A program made the translations under genes and the position numbers. From the NCBI RefSeq assembly GCF_036248275.1, contig NZ_CP109181.1:7316001-7380000 (forward strand): DNA of 64,000 nucleotides, written 5' to 3'. Positions 42,895 through 50,724 of this stretch are shown here, piece by piece. Position 1 is the first letter of the stretch. Each line of letters begins with the position of its first letter. The notes under the pieces are model-generated. The model was not told the DNA's origin. It made no database searches and saw only the letters and a list, made by a program, of their open reading frames with translations. Source of the stretch: Streptomyces sp. NBC_01716. GTDB taxonomy: Bacteria; Actinomycetota; Actinomycetes; Streptomycetales; Streptomycetaceae.

Positions 42895-44190
42895 TTAGGA
42901 TTGATCTTCGAACCAGGCTTCCATCGCCGCCCGGCCGCGGCCGTCCGCTTCCGGCATCATGTGCGCGTAGATCTTCAGCGTGATCGACGGATCCTTGTGG
43001 CCCAGCCACTTCGAGACTGCCACGATCGGCTCCCGCGCGTCCAGCTGCACGGAGGCGAACGTGTGGCGCAGGGCGTGGAAGCCGTACTCCCTGCTCTCCT
43101 CGTACTTCTTCACGGTACGGAAGAACCCTGGACGGGACTTGATCGGCTGCTTGGTAAGTTCCGGTTCAGGGATGATCCCCGCGGCGGCGAGGGCCGGCTT
43201 CCATGCACGGATATCCCACGAGTCCCGCCGTACAGCGCCGCCCCGGGGCGCCGTGAAGATCAGCTCGAACGTCTGAGGCGCCCGCTCCTTCGTCTCCTTC
43301 TCCGTCTCCGGATCGTCGGGGTCCCCCCAGGGCAGTTCGACCTTCTGCGGCGGAAAGCCCGCCATGTGGGCGGCGATCCGGGCCAGGAGATATGGCGGCA
43401 CGGGCACCGTGCGGGTCTTGCGACCCTTCGGCAGTGCGTAGACCAGTTTCGCCCCGATCTTCTTCACCTGCCGCCGGACATGAAGTACGCCCTCATCCTC
43501 GTCGACGTCCTCGACCGCCAGCCCGAACACCTCGCCCTGTCGCAGGCCGGCCCCGACGCCGATGTCCACCATCGCCTGGAAGCGGTCCGGCATCGCTTCA
43601 CGGACGGCAAGCACCCGTGCCTTCTGCCAGGCCCGCGCCTTGCGTTCCGGTCGACTCGGGGGGCGCACTGTCGTCTGGGAACGGCAGTAGTTCTTGGTGA
43701 TGCGCTCGTCGTCCACGGCGGCTTGCAGGATGACGGAGAGATAGCCCCACACCTCATTGACCGTGCCGTCACCGATCTGGGCGCCGATGGTCTTCAACCA
43801 GACCCGGAGCTGGGCTGTCTTGATGGAGTTGAGGGGCATGCCGCCAAGGTGGGGGAGGATGTGATTCCAGACCCGCCCCTTGATGGTGCGCAGCGTGGCC
43901 GGGTCGCCGGTCTTCGTCGGCCACCATTCGGTTTCGACGTAGTCGCGCAGCAGGATGTTGCCGTCGCGCGGGTCGATGAACTCGCCCTTTGTGGACTCGT
44001 GTTCGGCCTTGGCCTTCCAGGCGTTCGCACCGTCAGGGCCGGTGAGGGATTCGAAGCTGCGGTCCCGCACTCCGGGGATGCCGGCGACCCGGTACCGCTT
44101 TCCCTGGCCGTACCGGGCTGTCCTGCGCCGTTTGCCTGTCTCGGGGTCAGGACGCTTTGTCAGCCAGCGATCCTCGATGTATCCGGCCAC
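42895..44190 (-). CDS. int: Tyrosine-type recombinase/integrase
   Basis: 431 aa. Arm-binding/core-binding N-terminal part (SAM-like, about residues 60-180), then the catalytic domain with Arg in GVGAGLRQGEVFGL, His-x-x-Arg in YGFHALRHTFASVQL, His in WLGHKDPS and the nucleophile Tyr in ITLKIYAHMM near residue 405. The insertion TAPRGGAVRRDSWDIRAWKP is typical of actinophage and ICE integrases. Reads leftwards towards the junction, the standard position at attL. Confidence 0.94.
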   Translation of the reverse strand: MAGYIEDRWLTKRPDPETGKRRRTARYGQGKRYRVAGIPGVRDRSFESLTGPDGANAWKAKAEHESTKGEFIDPRDGNILLRDYVETEWWPTKTGDPATLRTIKGRVWNHILPHLGGMPLNSIKTAQLRVWLKTIGAQIGDGTVNEVWGYLSVILQAAVDDERITKNYCRSQTTVRPPSRPERKARAWQKARVLAVREAMPDRFQAMVDIGVGAGLRQGEVFGLAVEDVDEDEGVLHVRRQVKKIGAKLVYALPKGRKTRTVPVPPYLLARIAAHMAGFPPQKVELPWGDPDDPETEKETKERAPQTFELIFTAPRGGAVRRDSWDIRAWKPALAAAGIIPEPELTKQPIKSRPGFFRTVKKYEESREYGFHALRHTFASVQLDAREPIVAVSKWLGHKDPSITLKIYAHMMPEADGRGRAAMEAWFEDQS

Positions 44191-44461
44191 GGTTGAGCCC
44201 TCTCACTTCGGGCGACCTCATGGATACGACGTCGCCTCTCCACAGCTGGAACCACTGTCCCCCGGCAAGCACGGCCTGTGTGGCTGTGTTGAGGGCGGCG
44301 ACGCCTTCGGGCAGGAACAAGCCGCGCGAGAGGTCGTAGTTGACCCATCCGCATCCTTCTGTGACACGGACCGGGGCATCCTCGGGACGGTCGGCGAGCG
44401 TGTAGCTGACGTGAAGCATGCATCCACCCCCATTGTGGCAAGCAGGGCAGTGGGGGCCCAT
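44147..44461 (-). CDS. Small Cys-rich protein upstream of the integrase
   Basis: 104 aa. Begins MGPHCPACHNGGGC, a CxxC-plus-C cluster that could bind zinc, then an acidic/hydrophobic part (GCGWVNYDLSRGLFLPEGVAALNTATQAVLAGGQWFQLW). Overlaps the integrase start by 44 bases, so likely cotranscribed with it and possibly a directionality factor, though I do not recognise a known excisionase. An internal ATG (MLHVSYTLADRP) is an alternative start. Confidence 0.55.
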   Translation of the reverse strand: MGPHCPACHNGGGCMLHVSYTLADRPEDAPVRVTEGCGWVNYDLSRGLFLPEGVAALNTATQAVLAGGQWFQLWRGDVVSMRSPEVRGLNRGRIHRGSLADKAS

Positions 44462-44523
44462 GGTGCCGAAGTGTTCGGACCGGGAAACATAGCGTCACCG
44501 ACCGCGTACCACAACGGCTTGGA

Positions 44524-44553
44524 CGGAACCGATTCGATTCGGGTTCGGAACCG
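44524..44553. promoter_or_regulatory. Direct repeat CGGAACCG, operator candidate for the integrase operon
   Basis: CGGAACCG occurs at 44524-44531 and 44546-44553, 22 bases apart, flanking GATTCGATTCGG. It lies upstream of the minus-strand gene at 44461. The GATTCG core recurs in the repressor-Cro intergenic region, so the same repressor may bind here. Confidence 0.45.
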
Positions 44554-44564
44554 TTGCGGAGTGT

Positions 44565-45023
44565 CTACTCCTCGCGCTTCGCCCGCTCGTCTGCCTCGAT
44601 CATGGCCTGCCACCGTCGGCGCTCACTCTTTTCCATGCCTGCAAGGTGGGCGACGATGACTCGGATGTCTTCGTCATAGCCGGCCAGCTCGGTGGCTCGG
44701 TAGTCGAGGTACTGGATGGCTGCGGCTCGCGTGATGACATCGAGCGGCTTCTGGGTGGCAGCGGCCAGGCCACGGAGCCGGTCTCCGTTGGGTGCTGCGG
44801 AGATGGAGTTGGCGGCCATCTTCTGGAAGTACGACTTGGATAGTGGCCAGCCTGCGGCTTCGGCGCGGTCGGCCATCTGCTGGAGGGAAACGCCGCGGCC
44901 GTCGTCGTTGACCTCGCGGACGAGTCGGCTCAGGTCGTCGCGGTCCATGTCCCGGACCAGGTCGTCGGGAAGCTGGTCGCGGGAGGTGGTGTCGCGGGTG
45001 GGGTTGGGGGCTGGGGCCTCCAT
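44565..45023 (-). CDS. Phage immunity repressor-like XRE/HTH protein
   Basis: 152 aa. A lambda-repressor-like HTH in GVSLQQMADRAEAAGWPLSKSYFQKMAANSISAAPNGDRLRGLAAATQKPLDVITRAA (about residues 45-100) followed by a short helical C-terminus (AHLAGMEKSERRRWQAMIEADERAKREE). Position opposite the Cro-like gene at 45268 with operator-like repeats between them marks it as the likely repressor of the lytic programme. Confidence 0.8.
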   Translation of the reverse strand: MEAPAPNPTRDTTSRDQLPDDLVRDMDRDDLSRLVREVNDDGRGVSLQQMADRAEAAGWPLSKSYFQKMAANSISAAPNGDRLRGLAAATQKPLDVITRAAAIQYLDYRATELAGYDEDIRVIVAHLAGMEKSERRRWQAMIEADERAKREE

Positions 45024-45205
45024 GCCGCTGTCTCCTTGATTGTCATCCGCACCGAGTTGTCTCTCATGTAGCGCGTCTTGGATACCACAAGTTGCAGGTC
45101 ACGCCGTACAACCATCCCCCTTCGGAGACGAATCGTCTACGGATTGATGCTAACCGAGCGGCCGGATCGCCGAAACTTCACATCCGGCCGATCCCATCGG
45201 TGGAC

Positions 45206-45250
45206 GATTCGGATACGATCTGATTCACTGTTCCTATCGAGATCCGAATC
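45206..45250. promoter_or_regulatory. Repressor/Cro intergenic operator repeats
   Basis: GATTCGGAT (45206-45214) and ATCCGAATC (45242-45250) form a perfect 9-bp inverted repeat in the divergent promoter region. CGGATACGA at 45210-45218 recurs at 45521-45529 inside the Cro-like gene. GATTCG/CGAATC is also seen near 44532 and 45129. The pattern resembles multiple lambdoid-type operators for a dimeric HTH repressor. Confidence 0.55.
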
Positions 45251-45267
45251 GTTCCGATGGAGATCCA

Positions 45268-45585
45268 TTGAACGTCCGATATGACCTGCGCAACCCCCGG
45301 ACCTTGAGAGCCGTAATGGATCATCCGGGGCGCGGAAAGCCGTACAGCATCCGAGAACTGGCCGAAACCGTAGGGCTCCCGCATCACGCCCTGATCGGCC
45401 ATCTGCTCACCGGGGAGCGCAAGGACTGCGACATGGGCGTAGCTCACGCCATAGCGGAGGCGGTCGGTGTCGCCGTCCTTGTCCTTTTCGCGCCACCAGC
45501 GTCTCCTGTTCGAACCGAAACGGATACGAATCAGAATCGCAATACCGGAAGGGCCACACCGCCCCCCACACAAGGAGCCCCATGA
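45268..45585 (+). CDS. Cro-like HTH protein
   Basis: 105 aa. HTH in PYSIRELAETVGLPHHALIGHLLTGERKDCDMGVAHAIAEAVGVAVLVLF (XRE type) and a disordered Thr/Pro/Asn tail. TTG 45268 has GGAG at 45259-45262; ATG 45316 would start after the first helix. First gene of the rightward early operon, divergent from the repressor. Confidence 0.75.
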   Translation: MNVRYDLRNPRTLRAVMDHPGRGKPYSIRELAETVGLPHHALIGHLLTGERKDCDMGVAHAIAEAVGVAVLVLFAPPASPVRTETDTNQNRNTGRATPPPTQGAP

Positions 45586-45908
45586 CCACCATCCGCAAGC
45601 AGCAGAAGCCGCCGCCCGGCATTGCCTTCATCGATGACTACGAGAACGACGACGGGACCAAGGTCCTCGGCATCGCCTCCCGGCTCGGCATCACCCCGAG
45701 CACGTACCGGAAGTGGCGGATGGCCGGCAAGGGCCCGCAGACCTTCGACCTCGGGAAGCGTGTCGCGGCCCGTATCGAAACGGTCGACGCGTGGGTCCGC
45801 TCGCTGGAGCAGGCCGCTGTGGACAGCGTCGAGCACTCGATGCGTCCGGCCGAGCCGCGCCTCACCCGTCAGCACCGCGTCCCGGCCCAGCGCCAGCGCG
45901 CCGCCTAG
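45582..45908 (+). CDS. MerR/excisionase-like HTH protein
   Basis: 108 aa. Winged-helix segment DGTKVLGIASRLGITPSTYRKWRMAGKGPQTFDLGKRVAARIETVDAWVRSLEQAA is the AlpA/Xis-like pattern in which the HTH is followed by a wing. The start overlaps the previous stop (ATGA). Likely a DNA-binding excisionase or regulator; exact role unknown. Confidence 0.7.
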   Translation: MTTIRKQQKPPPGIAFIDDYENDDGTKVLGIASRLGITPSTYRKWRMAGKGPQTFDLGKRVAARIETVDAWVRSLEQAAVDSVEHSMRPAEPRLTRQHRVPAQRQRAA

Positions 45909-46001
45909 AGCGGCAAACGGCCCCAACCGCCGGGCTCTGACACACCGGCAGCGGGGCCTCGATCCACCCCAACCGAACTGCTGAAACGAGAGGGGCTTCA
46001 C

Positions 46002-46250
46002 GTGCCCAACATCATCCCATCCGCCACCCCGGATGACACCAACCCCACCGCCCTGACGCCGGACGGCCCGCCTTGCGTCTGTGGCCACGGCCAGCTCAGG
46101 CACTACGTGGACACCACGTATGGAGCGCCCACTCAACTGCGCGGCTGCTACGACTGCTTGACCGGGGCCCACCGCCACCAGTTCGAGCCCGTCACCACTC
46201 CGCTCGCCGAGATGCAGCGCGCCAACGGCAACCCGATCGGCGGCGCGTGA
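46002..46250 (+). CDS. Small Cys-containing phage protein
   Basis: 82 aa with CVCGHGQLRHYVDTT and GCYDCLTGAHRHQFEP; the paired Cys (CxC and CxxC) and His suggest a zinc ribbon. Unknown function. GTG start; its stop shares one base with the next start (TGATG). First of a chain of overlapping early genes. Confidence 0.65.
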   Translation: MPNIIPSATPDDTNPTALTPDGPPCVCGHGQLRHYVDTTYGAPTQLRGCYDCLTGAHRHQFEPVTTPLAEMQRANGNPIGGA

Positions 46251-46627
46251 TGACCATTCACTTCCTGCCCGACGTATTCACGCGGGCATCGAAGGTGACC
46301 GTGGTGGTCCCGGTGTCCGGCAAGGACGCGCTGACGGATCCGTCGAACAGCCGGGTCGTCTTCCCGGCCCGCGTCGAGATCACCCTCCAGCTCACCGAGG
46401 GCACCGAGCGCGGTGACAGGACCTTCGCCTACGTCGCGGTGATCGGCCCGCGCCGCCTGAAGTCCGGCGTCGCCGGTAAGCCGATCACCACCACCGGCTG
46501 GGAGTCCGCCCGCAACGACGGACGTCGCGGCCACGTCGCCCGGCCGGACTGGCTGACGCAACTCCTCACCGAGCACCTGCCGATGGGCTGGGACCAGTCC
46601 CTCCTCGACCTGCGGGGCGGTGCGTGA
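46250..46627 (+). CDS. Unknown phage early protein
   Basis: 125 aa, beta-rich pattern (SKVTVVVPVSGKDAL, ARVEITLQLTEGTERGDRTFAYVAVIGPRRL) with a short helical end. No family recognised. Tightly packed, TGATG overlaps on both sides. Confidence 0.65.
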   Translation: MTIHFLPDVFTRASKVTVVVPVSGKDALTDPSNSRVVFPARVEITLQLTEGTERGDRTFAYVAVIGPRRLKSGVAGKPITTTGWESARNDGRRGHVARPDWLTQLLTEHLPMGWDQSLLDLRGGA

Positions 46628-46812
46628 TGGCCGCCCCGATCGAGCGCCTGGACGTGCCGCTGCCGGTGGTCGAGGCCCGCGTGAAGCTCCGCGCCCTCCA
46701 GACGAACCCCCCGGCCGGACACGGCCCCACCGAGCAGCCCCACGACTGGTACGAGGCCGCGTTCGACGCCCTCATCGCCGCCCAGACCGACCAGCCCGGA
46801 GGAACGTCATGA
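46627..46812 (+). CDS. Unknown small phage protein
   Basis: 61 aa (MAAPIERLDVPLPVVEARVKLR), mostly helical with a Pro/Gly stretch. The ATG at 46627 is within the preceding stop; a GTG at 46624 is one codon upstream. Supported by the operon chain and GC pattern rather than by family. Confidence 0.55.
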   Translation: MAAPIERLDVPLPVVEARVKLRALQTNPPAGHGPTEQPHDWYEAAFDALIAAQTDQPGGTS

Positions 46813-47432
46813 GCGACATCGCCAAGCGCTTCAAGTCCGAGACCGTCGGTCACGAGATGACCGTGCTGCACGACGACGGCCTGTACCGGCACCTGCGGTT
46901 CAGCAACCCGAAGTCCGAGCTCTACTGGTACGAGGTCGTCACCACGCCCGGCCAGTTGGTCTTCTCCGGCGACGGAGAGTCGTTCGTGTTCCGCGCAATC
47001 CCGGACATGTTCAAGATGTTCCGCCGCACCTCCGAGTCGGGTGGCATCAACGCCACGTACTGGTCGGAGAAGTGCAAGTCCGGCAACGAGTTCTCCTACT
47101 CCCGCGAACTGTTCGAGGCCCACGTCTGGAAGGCAGTGGCCGCCGCCGAGCCCCAGTATCGGGAGCTTCGCGAGAACGTGCAGAAGGAAATCTTCAACTC
47201 GGAGTCGTTCAACGTCGACTACGAGGCGGACGCCCTGTTCGCGGCCCTGAACTTCGTGCACCACCTGACCGCCCGCCCGAAGAGCGGCGAACTCCACCCC
47301 GCACCGTTCACCTTCCGACGCATCCACGACTGGGATCTGCGGGACTTCGACTGGTGGTACCTGTTCGCCTGCCACGCGATCAAGGACGCCATCGCCCAGT
47401 ACGACGCGGCCCGTCAGGCGGTGGCAGCGTGA
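46809..47432 (+). CDS. Conserved actinophage protein, unknown function
   Basis: 207 aa. Pattern MTVLHDDGLYRHLRFSNPKSELYWYEVVTTPGQLVFSGDGESFVFRA is a recurring actinophage early-gene signature that I know by appearance but not by function. Rich in aromatics and charged residues, no signal or membrane segment. Overlaps neighbours on both sides. Confidence 0.75.
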   Translation: MSDIAKRFKSETVGHEMTVLHDDGLYRHLRFSNPKSELYWYEVVTTPGQLVFSGDGESFVFRAIPDMFKMFRRTSESGGINATYWSEKCKSGNEFSYSRELFEAHVWKAVAAAEPQYRELRENVQKEIFNSESFNVDYEADALFAALNFVHHLTARPKSGELHPAPFTFRRIHDWDLRDFDWWYLFACHAIKDAIAQYDAARQAVAA

Positions 47433-47800
47433 CCGCCACCTCCGACCTGTTCCGTCAGGCCGCCCAGATACTCCGCGACCAGGGCCACACCAAGGGCGCC
47501 TACGTCGACCCGGACGGCCGGGTGTGCGCCCTGGGCGCCCTGTCCACCGCCGCCACCGGCAACCCGATCCCGCCCGAGACCATCACCCCCGGCATCCTCG
47601 CCGCAATGGGCATCCTGGCCGCCCGCATCGACTCGAACATCGTCGACGAGGACGACCTGGAGCGCATCGCCGACTGGAACGACCGGCGGTCGACCACCGC
47701 CAAGAACGTCATCGCCGCGTTCCAGGCCGCCGCCGAGGCGGCACAGGACACGGCCGACGTCATCCCGCTGCACCCCGCCAGCCAGGCGGTGGCGGCATGA
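47429..47800 (+). CDS. DUF6197-like phage protein
   Basis: 123 aa. FRQAAQILRDQGHTKGAYVDPDGRVCALGALSTAATG resembles the DUF6197 signature, followed by an all-alpha DDLERIADWNDRRSTTAKNVIAAFQAAAEAAQ. Function unknown. GTGA overlap with the previous gene and ATGA with the next. Confidence 0.72.
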   Translation: MTATSDLFRQAAQILRDQGHTKGAYVDPDGRVCALGALSTAATGNPIPPETITPGILAAMGILAARIDSNIVDEDDLERIADWNDRRSTTAKNVIAAFQAAAEAAQDTADVIPLHPASQAVAA

Positions 47801-48024
47801 CCCCGTTCCTGTCTACGAACACGGCGGTCGCCGGCGCGCAGTTGGCCGACGCCCCGCCTGTCATCACCGGGGCTGCCGCCGACGCCATCGTCCACGCGCT
47901 CGACCTCGACCCGCAGAGGGTCACGCCGCGCGTACCCGCGTGGATCACCGACCCGGACACCATCCGGTCGATCCTCCTCGGCCACATCGACGTCCCCGAC
48001 GACTTCATGGGCGGTGCCCGGTGA
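47797..48024 (+). CDS. Unknown small phage protein
   Basis: 75 aa; PPVITGAAADAIVHALDLDPQRVTPRVPAWITDPDTIRSILLGHIDVPDDF. No family recognised. Coupled to both neighbours by four-base overlaps. Confidence 0.55.
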   Translation: MTPFLSTNTAVAGAQLADAPPVITGAAADAIVHALDLDPQRVTPRVPAWITDPDTIRSILLGHIDVPDDFMGGAR

Positions 48025-48272
48025 CGCCCCATGAGATCGCCGAAGCCCGCGCCCGGGACTCGGACGACCCGCGCCTCTTCATGCTCGCCTACTCGGCCGG
48101 ATGGAACGCCGCAGCCGACGGCGGAGACCTGGACGCGCACGGCCGGAAGGTCGGTCTCGACACGGAGGCCGGGTTCCTCGAAGGCGTCGCCGCGTTCCGG
48201 GCCTTGACGGCCACCCGCCGCGACTTCGTACCCGGCACCGACGCGTTCTTCGCCACCCGGGGGCCGTCGTGA
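48021..48272 (+). CDS. Unknown small phage protein
   Basis: 83 aa, helical (VTPHEIAEARARDSDDPRLFMLAYSAGWNAAADGG...). No recognised family. GTG start overlapping the preceding stop. Confidence 0.58.
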   Translation: MTPHEIAEARARDSDDPRLFMLAYSAGWNAAADGGDLDAHGRKVGLDTEAGFLEGVAAFRALTATRRDFVPGTDAFFATRGPS

Positions 48273-48376
48273 CCGCCCTCTTCACCCTTCGCGGCGTGCT
48301 GCTGACCGCCGCCGCATCCACCGCGCTCCTCCTCCTGGGGCGCCACCTCAACCACGGAGGAACCCGCAATGCCTGA
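48269..48376 (+). CDS. Single-pass membrane miniprotein
   Basis: 35 aa, MTALFTLRGVLLTAAASTALLLLGRHLNHGGTRNA: one hydrophobic helix. GTG start overlaps the previous stop, and the next gene's ATG (48369) lies inside it. Small phage membrane proteins are often missed by gene callers; role unknown. Confidence 0.45.
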   Translation: MTALFTLRGVLLTAAASTALLLLGRHLNHGGTRNA

Positions 48377-48661
48377 CCTGATGGTTCGAATCGGTGAGGA
48401 CACCCTGCCGCTCACCAACCCGTCTGGATCACCTGGGCGCCGTGCGGCTGCCCCTGCGGTGCGCTCACTGCCGCATACGGCGACGAGGCGCACGCCACCG
48501 AGGAGCAGGCGTGGCAGGAGAAGTACCCGATGAAGCGCGAGCGCGACCGCTACAAGCGGCAGGGCTACCGGCTCGAACTCATGGGCTGGGCTCAGTACCG
48601 CGCCGAGATCGACCTGGCCGCGAGGTGCCCGCATGTCAAGGCCAAGGCGGCAGCGTCGTGA
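48369..48661 (+). pseudogene. Frameshifted phage gene (one-base loss near 48420)
   Basis: The ATG frame gives MPDLMVRIGEDTLPLTN, then turns into low-complexity sequence. In the next frame from 48422 a continuous, plausible protein runs VWITWAPCGCPCGALTAA ... EEQAWQEKYPMKRERDRYKRQGYRLELMGWAQYRAEIDL to a TGA at 48661 that overlaps the next gene's GTG exactly as the other genes here do. A single-base deletion near AACCCGTCTGG explains it. Could be a true inactivation, a sequencing error, or less likely programmed. The intact product would be about 97 aa with CGCPC. Confidence 0.6.
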
Positions 48662-49095
48662 GCCTGACCATCCCGTGGCAGCGCGGCCACGGCCACCACC
48701 GGGCCCTGGACCGCATAGCCGAACTGCGCGACGAGAACATCCGGCTGCTGAACCGGCAGGCGGCGGCGGACGACTACTTCGCCGTCCTCATGACCGACCG
48801 GGCCGACATGTACACGGCCTGGCAGCACGCCGAACACCGGGCCAACCTCGCGGCTGACGTAGCCGACGTGCGACTGGTCGCCGAATGCAAGGCCGTCACG
48901 CGGGCTGAGGAAGCCGAACAGCAGGCCGCCGGCATGCTCGCCGAGCTGCTGGAACTGCGGGCGTACAAGGCCGAGACCACCGCCATCACCGTGCCGCCCA
49001 TGGTCCGTGACACCAGCAACGGCGCCGACCAAGCCACCGAACCAATCGACGTCCGGCCCCTGTGGAACGCGCTCAGCGGCCAGGAGGTGGCGTGA
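48658..49095 (+). CDS. Coiled-coil phage protein
   Basis: 145 aa, strongly helical: HRALDRIAELRDENIRLLNRQAAADDYF and VADVRLVAECKAVTRAEEAEQQAAGMLAELLELRAY read as heptads. Unknown function. GTG overlaps the stop of the frameshifted gene; the next gene starts within its stop. Confidence 0.6.
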   Translation: MSLTIPWQRGHGHHRALDRIAELRDENIRLLNRQAAADDYFAVLMTDRADMYTAWQHAEHRANLAADVADVRLVAECKAVTRAEEAEQQAAGMLAELLELRAYKAETTAITVPPMVRDTSNGADQATEPIDVRPLWNALSGQEVA

Positions 49096-49856
49096 TGGAA
49101 CCGTACTGGTCCGACCCCGACGGCCGCGTTCAGCTCTACCTCGGGGACATGCGGGAGATCCTTCCCGCCCTCGGGGTGCAAGCGGACCTGATCGTCGCCG
49201 ACCCGCCCTATAACGAGACCCCCATCACCTGGGACCGGTGGCCTACCGGCTGGCCCACCCTCGCCGCACAGCACACGCGCAGCATGTGGTGCTTCGGATC
49301 GATGCGCATGTTCCTCGACCGGCGCGACCAGTTCACCGATTGGAAGCTGTCGCAGGACGTGGTGTGGCACAAAAACGCCGGGGCCGGCATGTCAACCGAC
49401 CGGTTCCGGCGCGTACACGAATACGCCCTCCACTGGTACCAGGGGGCCTGGCGCGACATCCACCACGAGGCGCTGCGTCACGTTCCGCCAGGTGGTGTCA
49501 AAGGCCGCACAAAACCCGGCGATGCCGTCCGCCGCAACGGCGAACACGGACCCCACATCGGCAAGCGGAAGCGGCACACGTGGACCGACGACGGGAGCCG
49601 CATGGTGACCACTGTCATCGGGGCGTCCTGCATGCGGGGCCGGGCGATTCACCCAACCGAGAAACCCGTACCCCTGCTGGACCCGCTGATCCGCTACGCC
49701 TGCCCACCTGGTGGCCTGGTGCTGGATCCGTTCGCCGGCAGTGGCAGCACGTTGGATGCGGCCCGGCAGTCCGGGCGGCGTGCCATCGGCATTGAGGCCA
49801 ACGAGGAGTACTGCGAGCGGGCCGCACTCCGACTGTCCGAACTCGTCCTCATCTGA
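49095..49856 (+). CDS. Phage DNA methyltransferase (N6-adenine/N4-cytosine, class beta)
   Basis: 253 aa. Motif IV DPPY in QADLIVADPPYNETPITW (about residue 37) precedes motif I LVLDPFAGSGSTLDAARQSGRRAIGIEANEEYCERA (about residue 215), an order that makes it class beta. No restriction enzyme gene is adjacent, so it is an orphan methyltransferase, probably for host-restriction evasion. ATG shares one base with the preceding stop. Target specificity unknown. Confidence 0.88.
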   Translation: MEPYWSDPDGRVQLYLGDMREILPALGVQADLIVADPPYNETPITWDRWPTGWPTLAAQHTRSMWCFGSMRMFLDRRDQFTDWKLSQDVVWHKNAGAGMSTDRFRRVHEYALHWYQGAWRDIHHEALRHVPPGGVKGRTKPGDAVRRNGEHGPHIGKRKRHTWTDDGSRMVTTVIGASCMRGRAIHPTEKPVPLLDPLIRYACPPGGLVLDPFAGSGSTLDAARQSGRRAIGIEANEEYCERAALRLSELVLI

Positions 49857-49964
49857 CACCGCCGTCGCGCCGTGCCCGCAAACCGGCGCGACGGCGGGCC
49901 ACACGCAGACACCCGCCGAGGAGAAGTCGGCGGGCATCCGAGACCAGCATCCCAGGAGCCTCCC

Positions 49965-50312
49965 GTGAACGCATGCACACATGAGCTGATCGTCCGGCAA
50001 CGGGCGACACCGATCCTCGTCCTGGCCATCGAGCCGCAGCCCGGACTCCACGTCTACCGGCAGCCCGAGGAACTCCTCACCAGCGCCGACCTGTACGTGT
50101 GGCGACTCGGCCACCACTCCGGTCACGCCATCGCGAAGTTCGAGTACCCCGGTGACGCCGACGACGCCGCGTGGGCAATTCGGGACCTTGCTGACTGGAC
50201 CAAGACCGCCGACGAGATCCGGGCCGAACTCGACGGCGACACCGTGCGCGACGCACTGGAGCAGTCGCCCGGCATCTTCCTCTCCGCGCTCCGCAAGGCC
50301 GACGCCGCCTGA
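49965..50312 (+). CDS. Unknown phage protein
   Basis: 115 aa, VNACTHELIVRQRATPILVLAIEPQPGLHVYRQPEELLTSADLYVWRLGHHSGHAIAKFEYP. No family recognised. GTG at 49965 follows AGGAGCC. Lies 108 bases after the methyltransferase. Confidence 0.6.
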   Translation: MNACTHELIVRQRATPILVLAIEPQPGLHVYRQPEELLTSADLYVWRLGHHSGHAIAKFEYPGDADDAAWAIRDLADWTKTADEIRAELDGDTVRDALEQSPGIFLSALRKADAA

Positions 50313-50398
50313 CCACCCTCCCGCGGCGTGACCCCCTGCGCGCCGCACCCGCCGCCCGGACCCCCACCGGGCGGCGGGCCCCAACGAAAGGCACCACC

Positions 50399-50617
50399 GT
50401 GCAGAACATGAGCCGCGAGGAACTCCTCAAGCTCCTCGACGACATGAGGGAGCGAGTCGCCAGCCGCGACAGCTTCGAAGGCCACATCCAGTACCTCATC
50501 GCCGACGTCACCAACGAGCACCCGTTCGACGTCGCCGCGATGTACCGCGTCGGCAACTCCATGGGCCAAGGCGGCTGCGTCCTCGTCGGCGCCGAAACCC
50601 GCGAGGAGCCCTTCTGA
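50399..50617 (+). CDS. Unknown phage protein
   Basis: 72 aa (MSREELLKLLDDMRERVASRDSFEGHIQYLIADVTNEHPFDVAAMYRVGNSMGQGG). Helical N-terminus. GTG 50399 after GAAAGGCACC. Followed by a TGATG overlap with the zinc-ribbon miniprotein. Confidence 0.6.
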   Translation: MQNMSREELLKLLDDMRERVASRDSFEGHIQYLIADVTNEHPFDVAAMYRVGNSMGQGGCVLVGAETREEPF

Positions 50618-50724
50618 TGCCGATCGCCTGCGTCCGCTGCGAAGGAACCGCCGGCCCGTTCGCCCGCCAGCCCGAAGGCCCCGTGTGCGAGGACTGCCTC
50701 GACGAACAGGACGGTGCGAAGTGA
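50617..50724 (+). CDS. Zinc-ribbon miniprotein
   Basis: 35 aa, MPIACVRCEGTAGPFARQPEGPVCEDCLDEQDGAK: two CxxC knuckles that should chelate one zinc. Too short for ordinary gene-length cut-offs. ATG overlaps the previous stop and its stop overlaps the nuclease start (GTGA). Confidence 0.5.
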   Translation: MPIACVRCEGTAGPFARQPEGPVCEDCLDEQDGAK

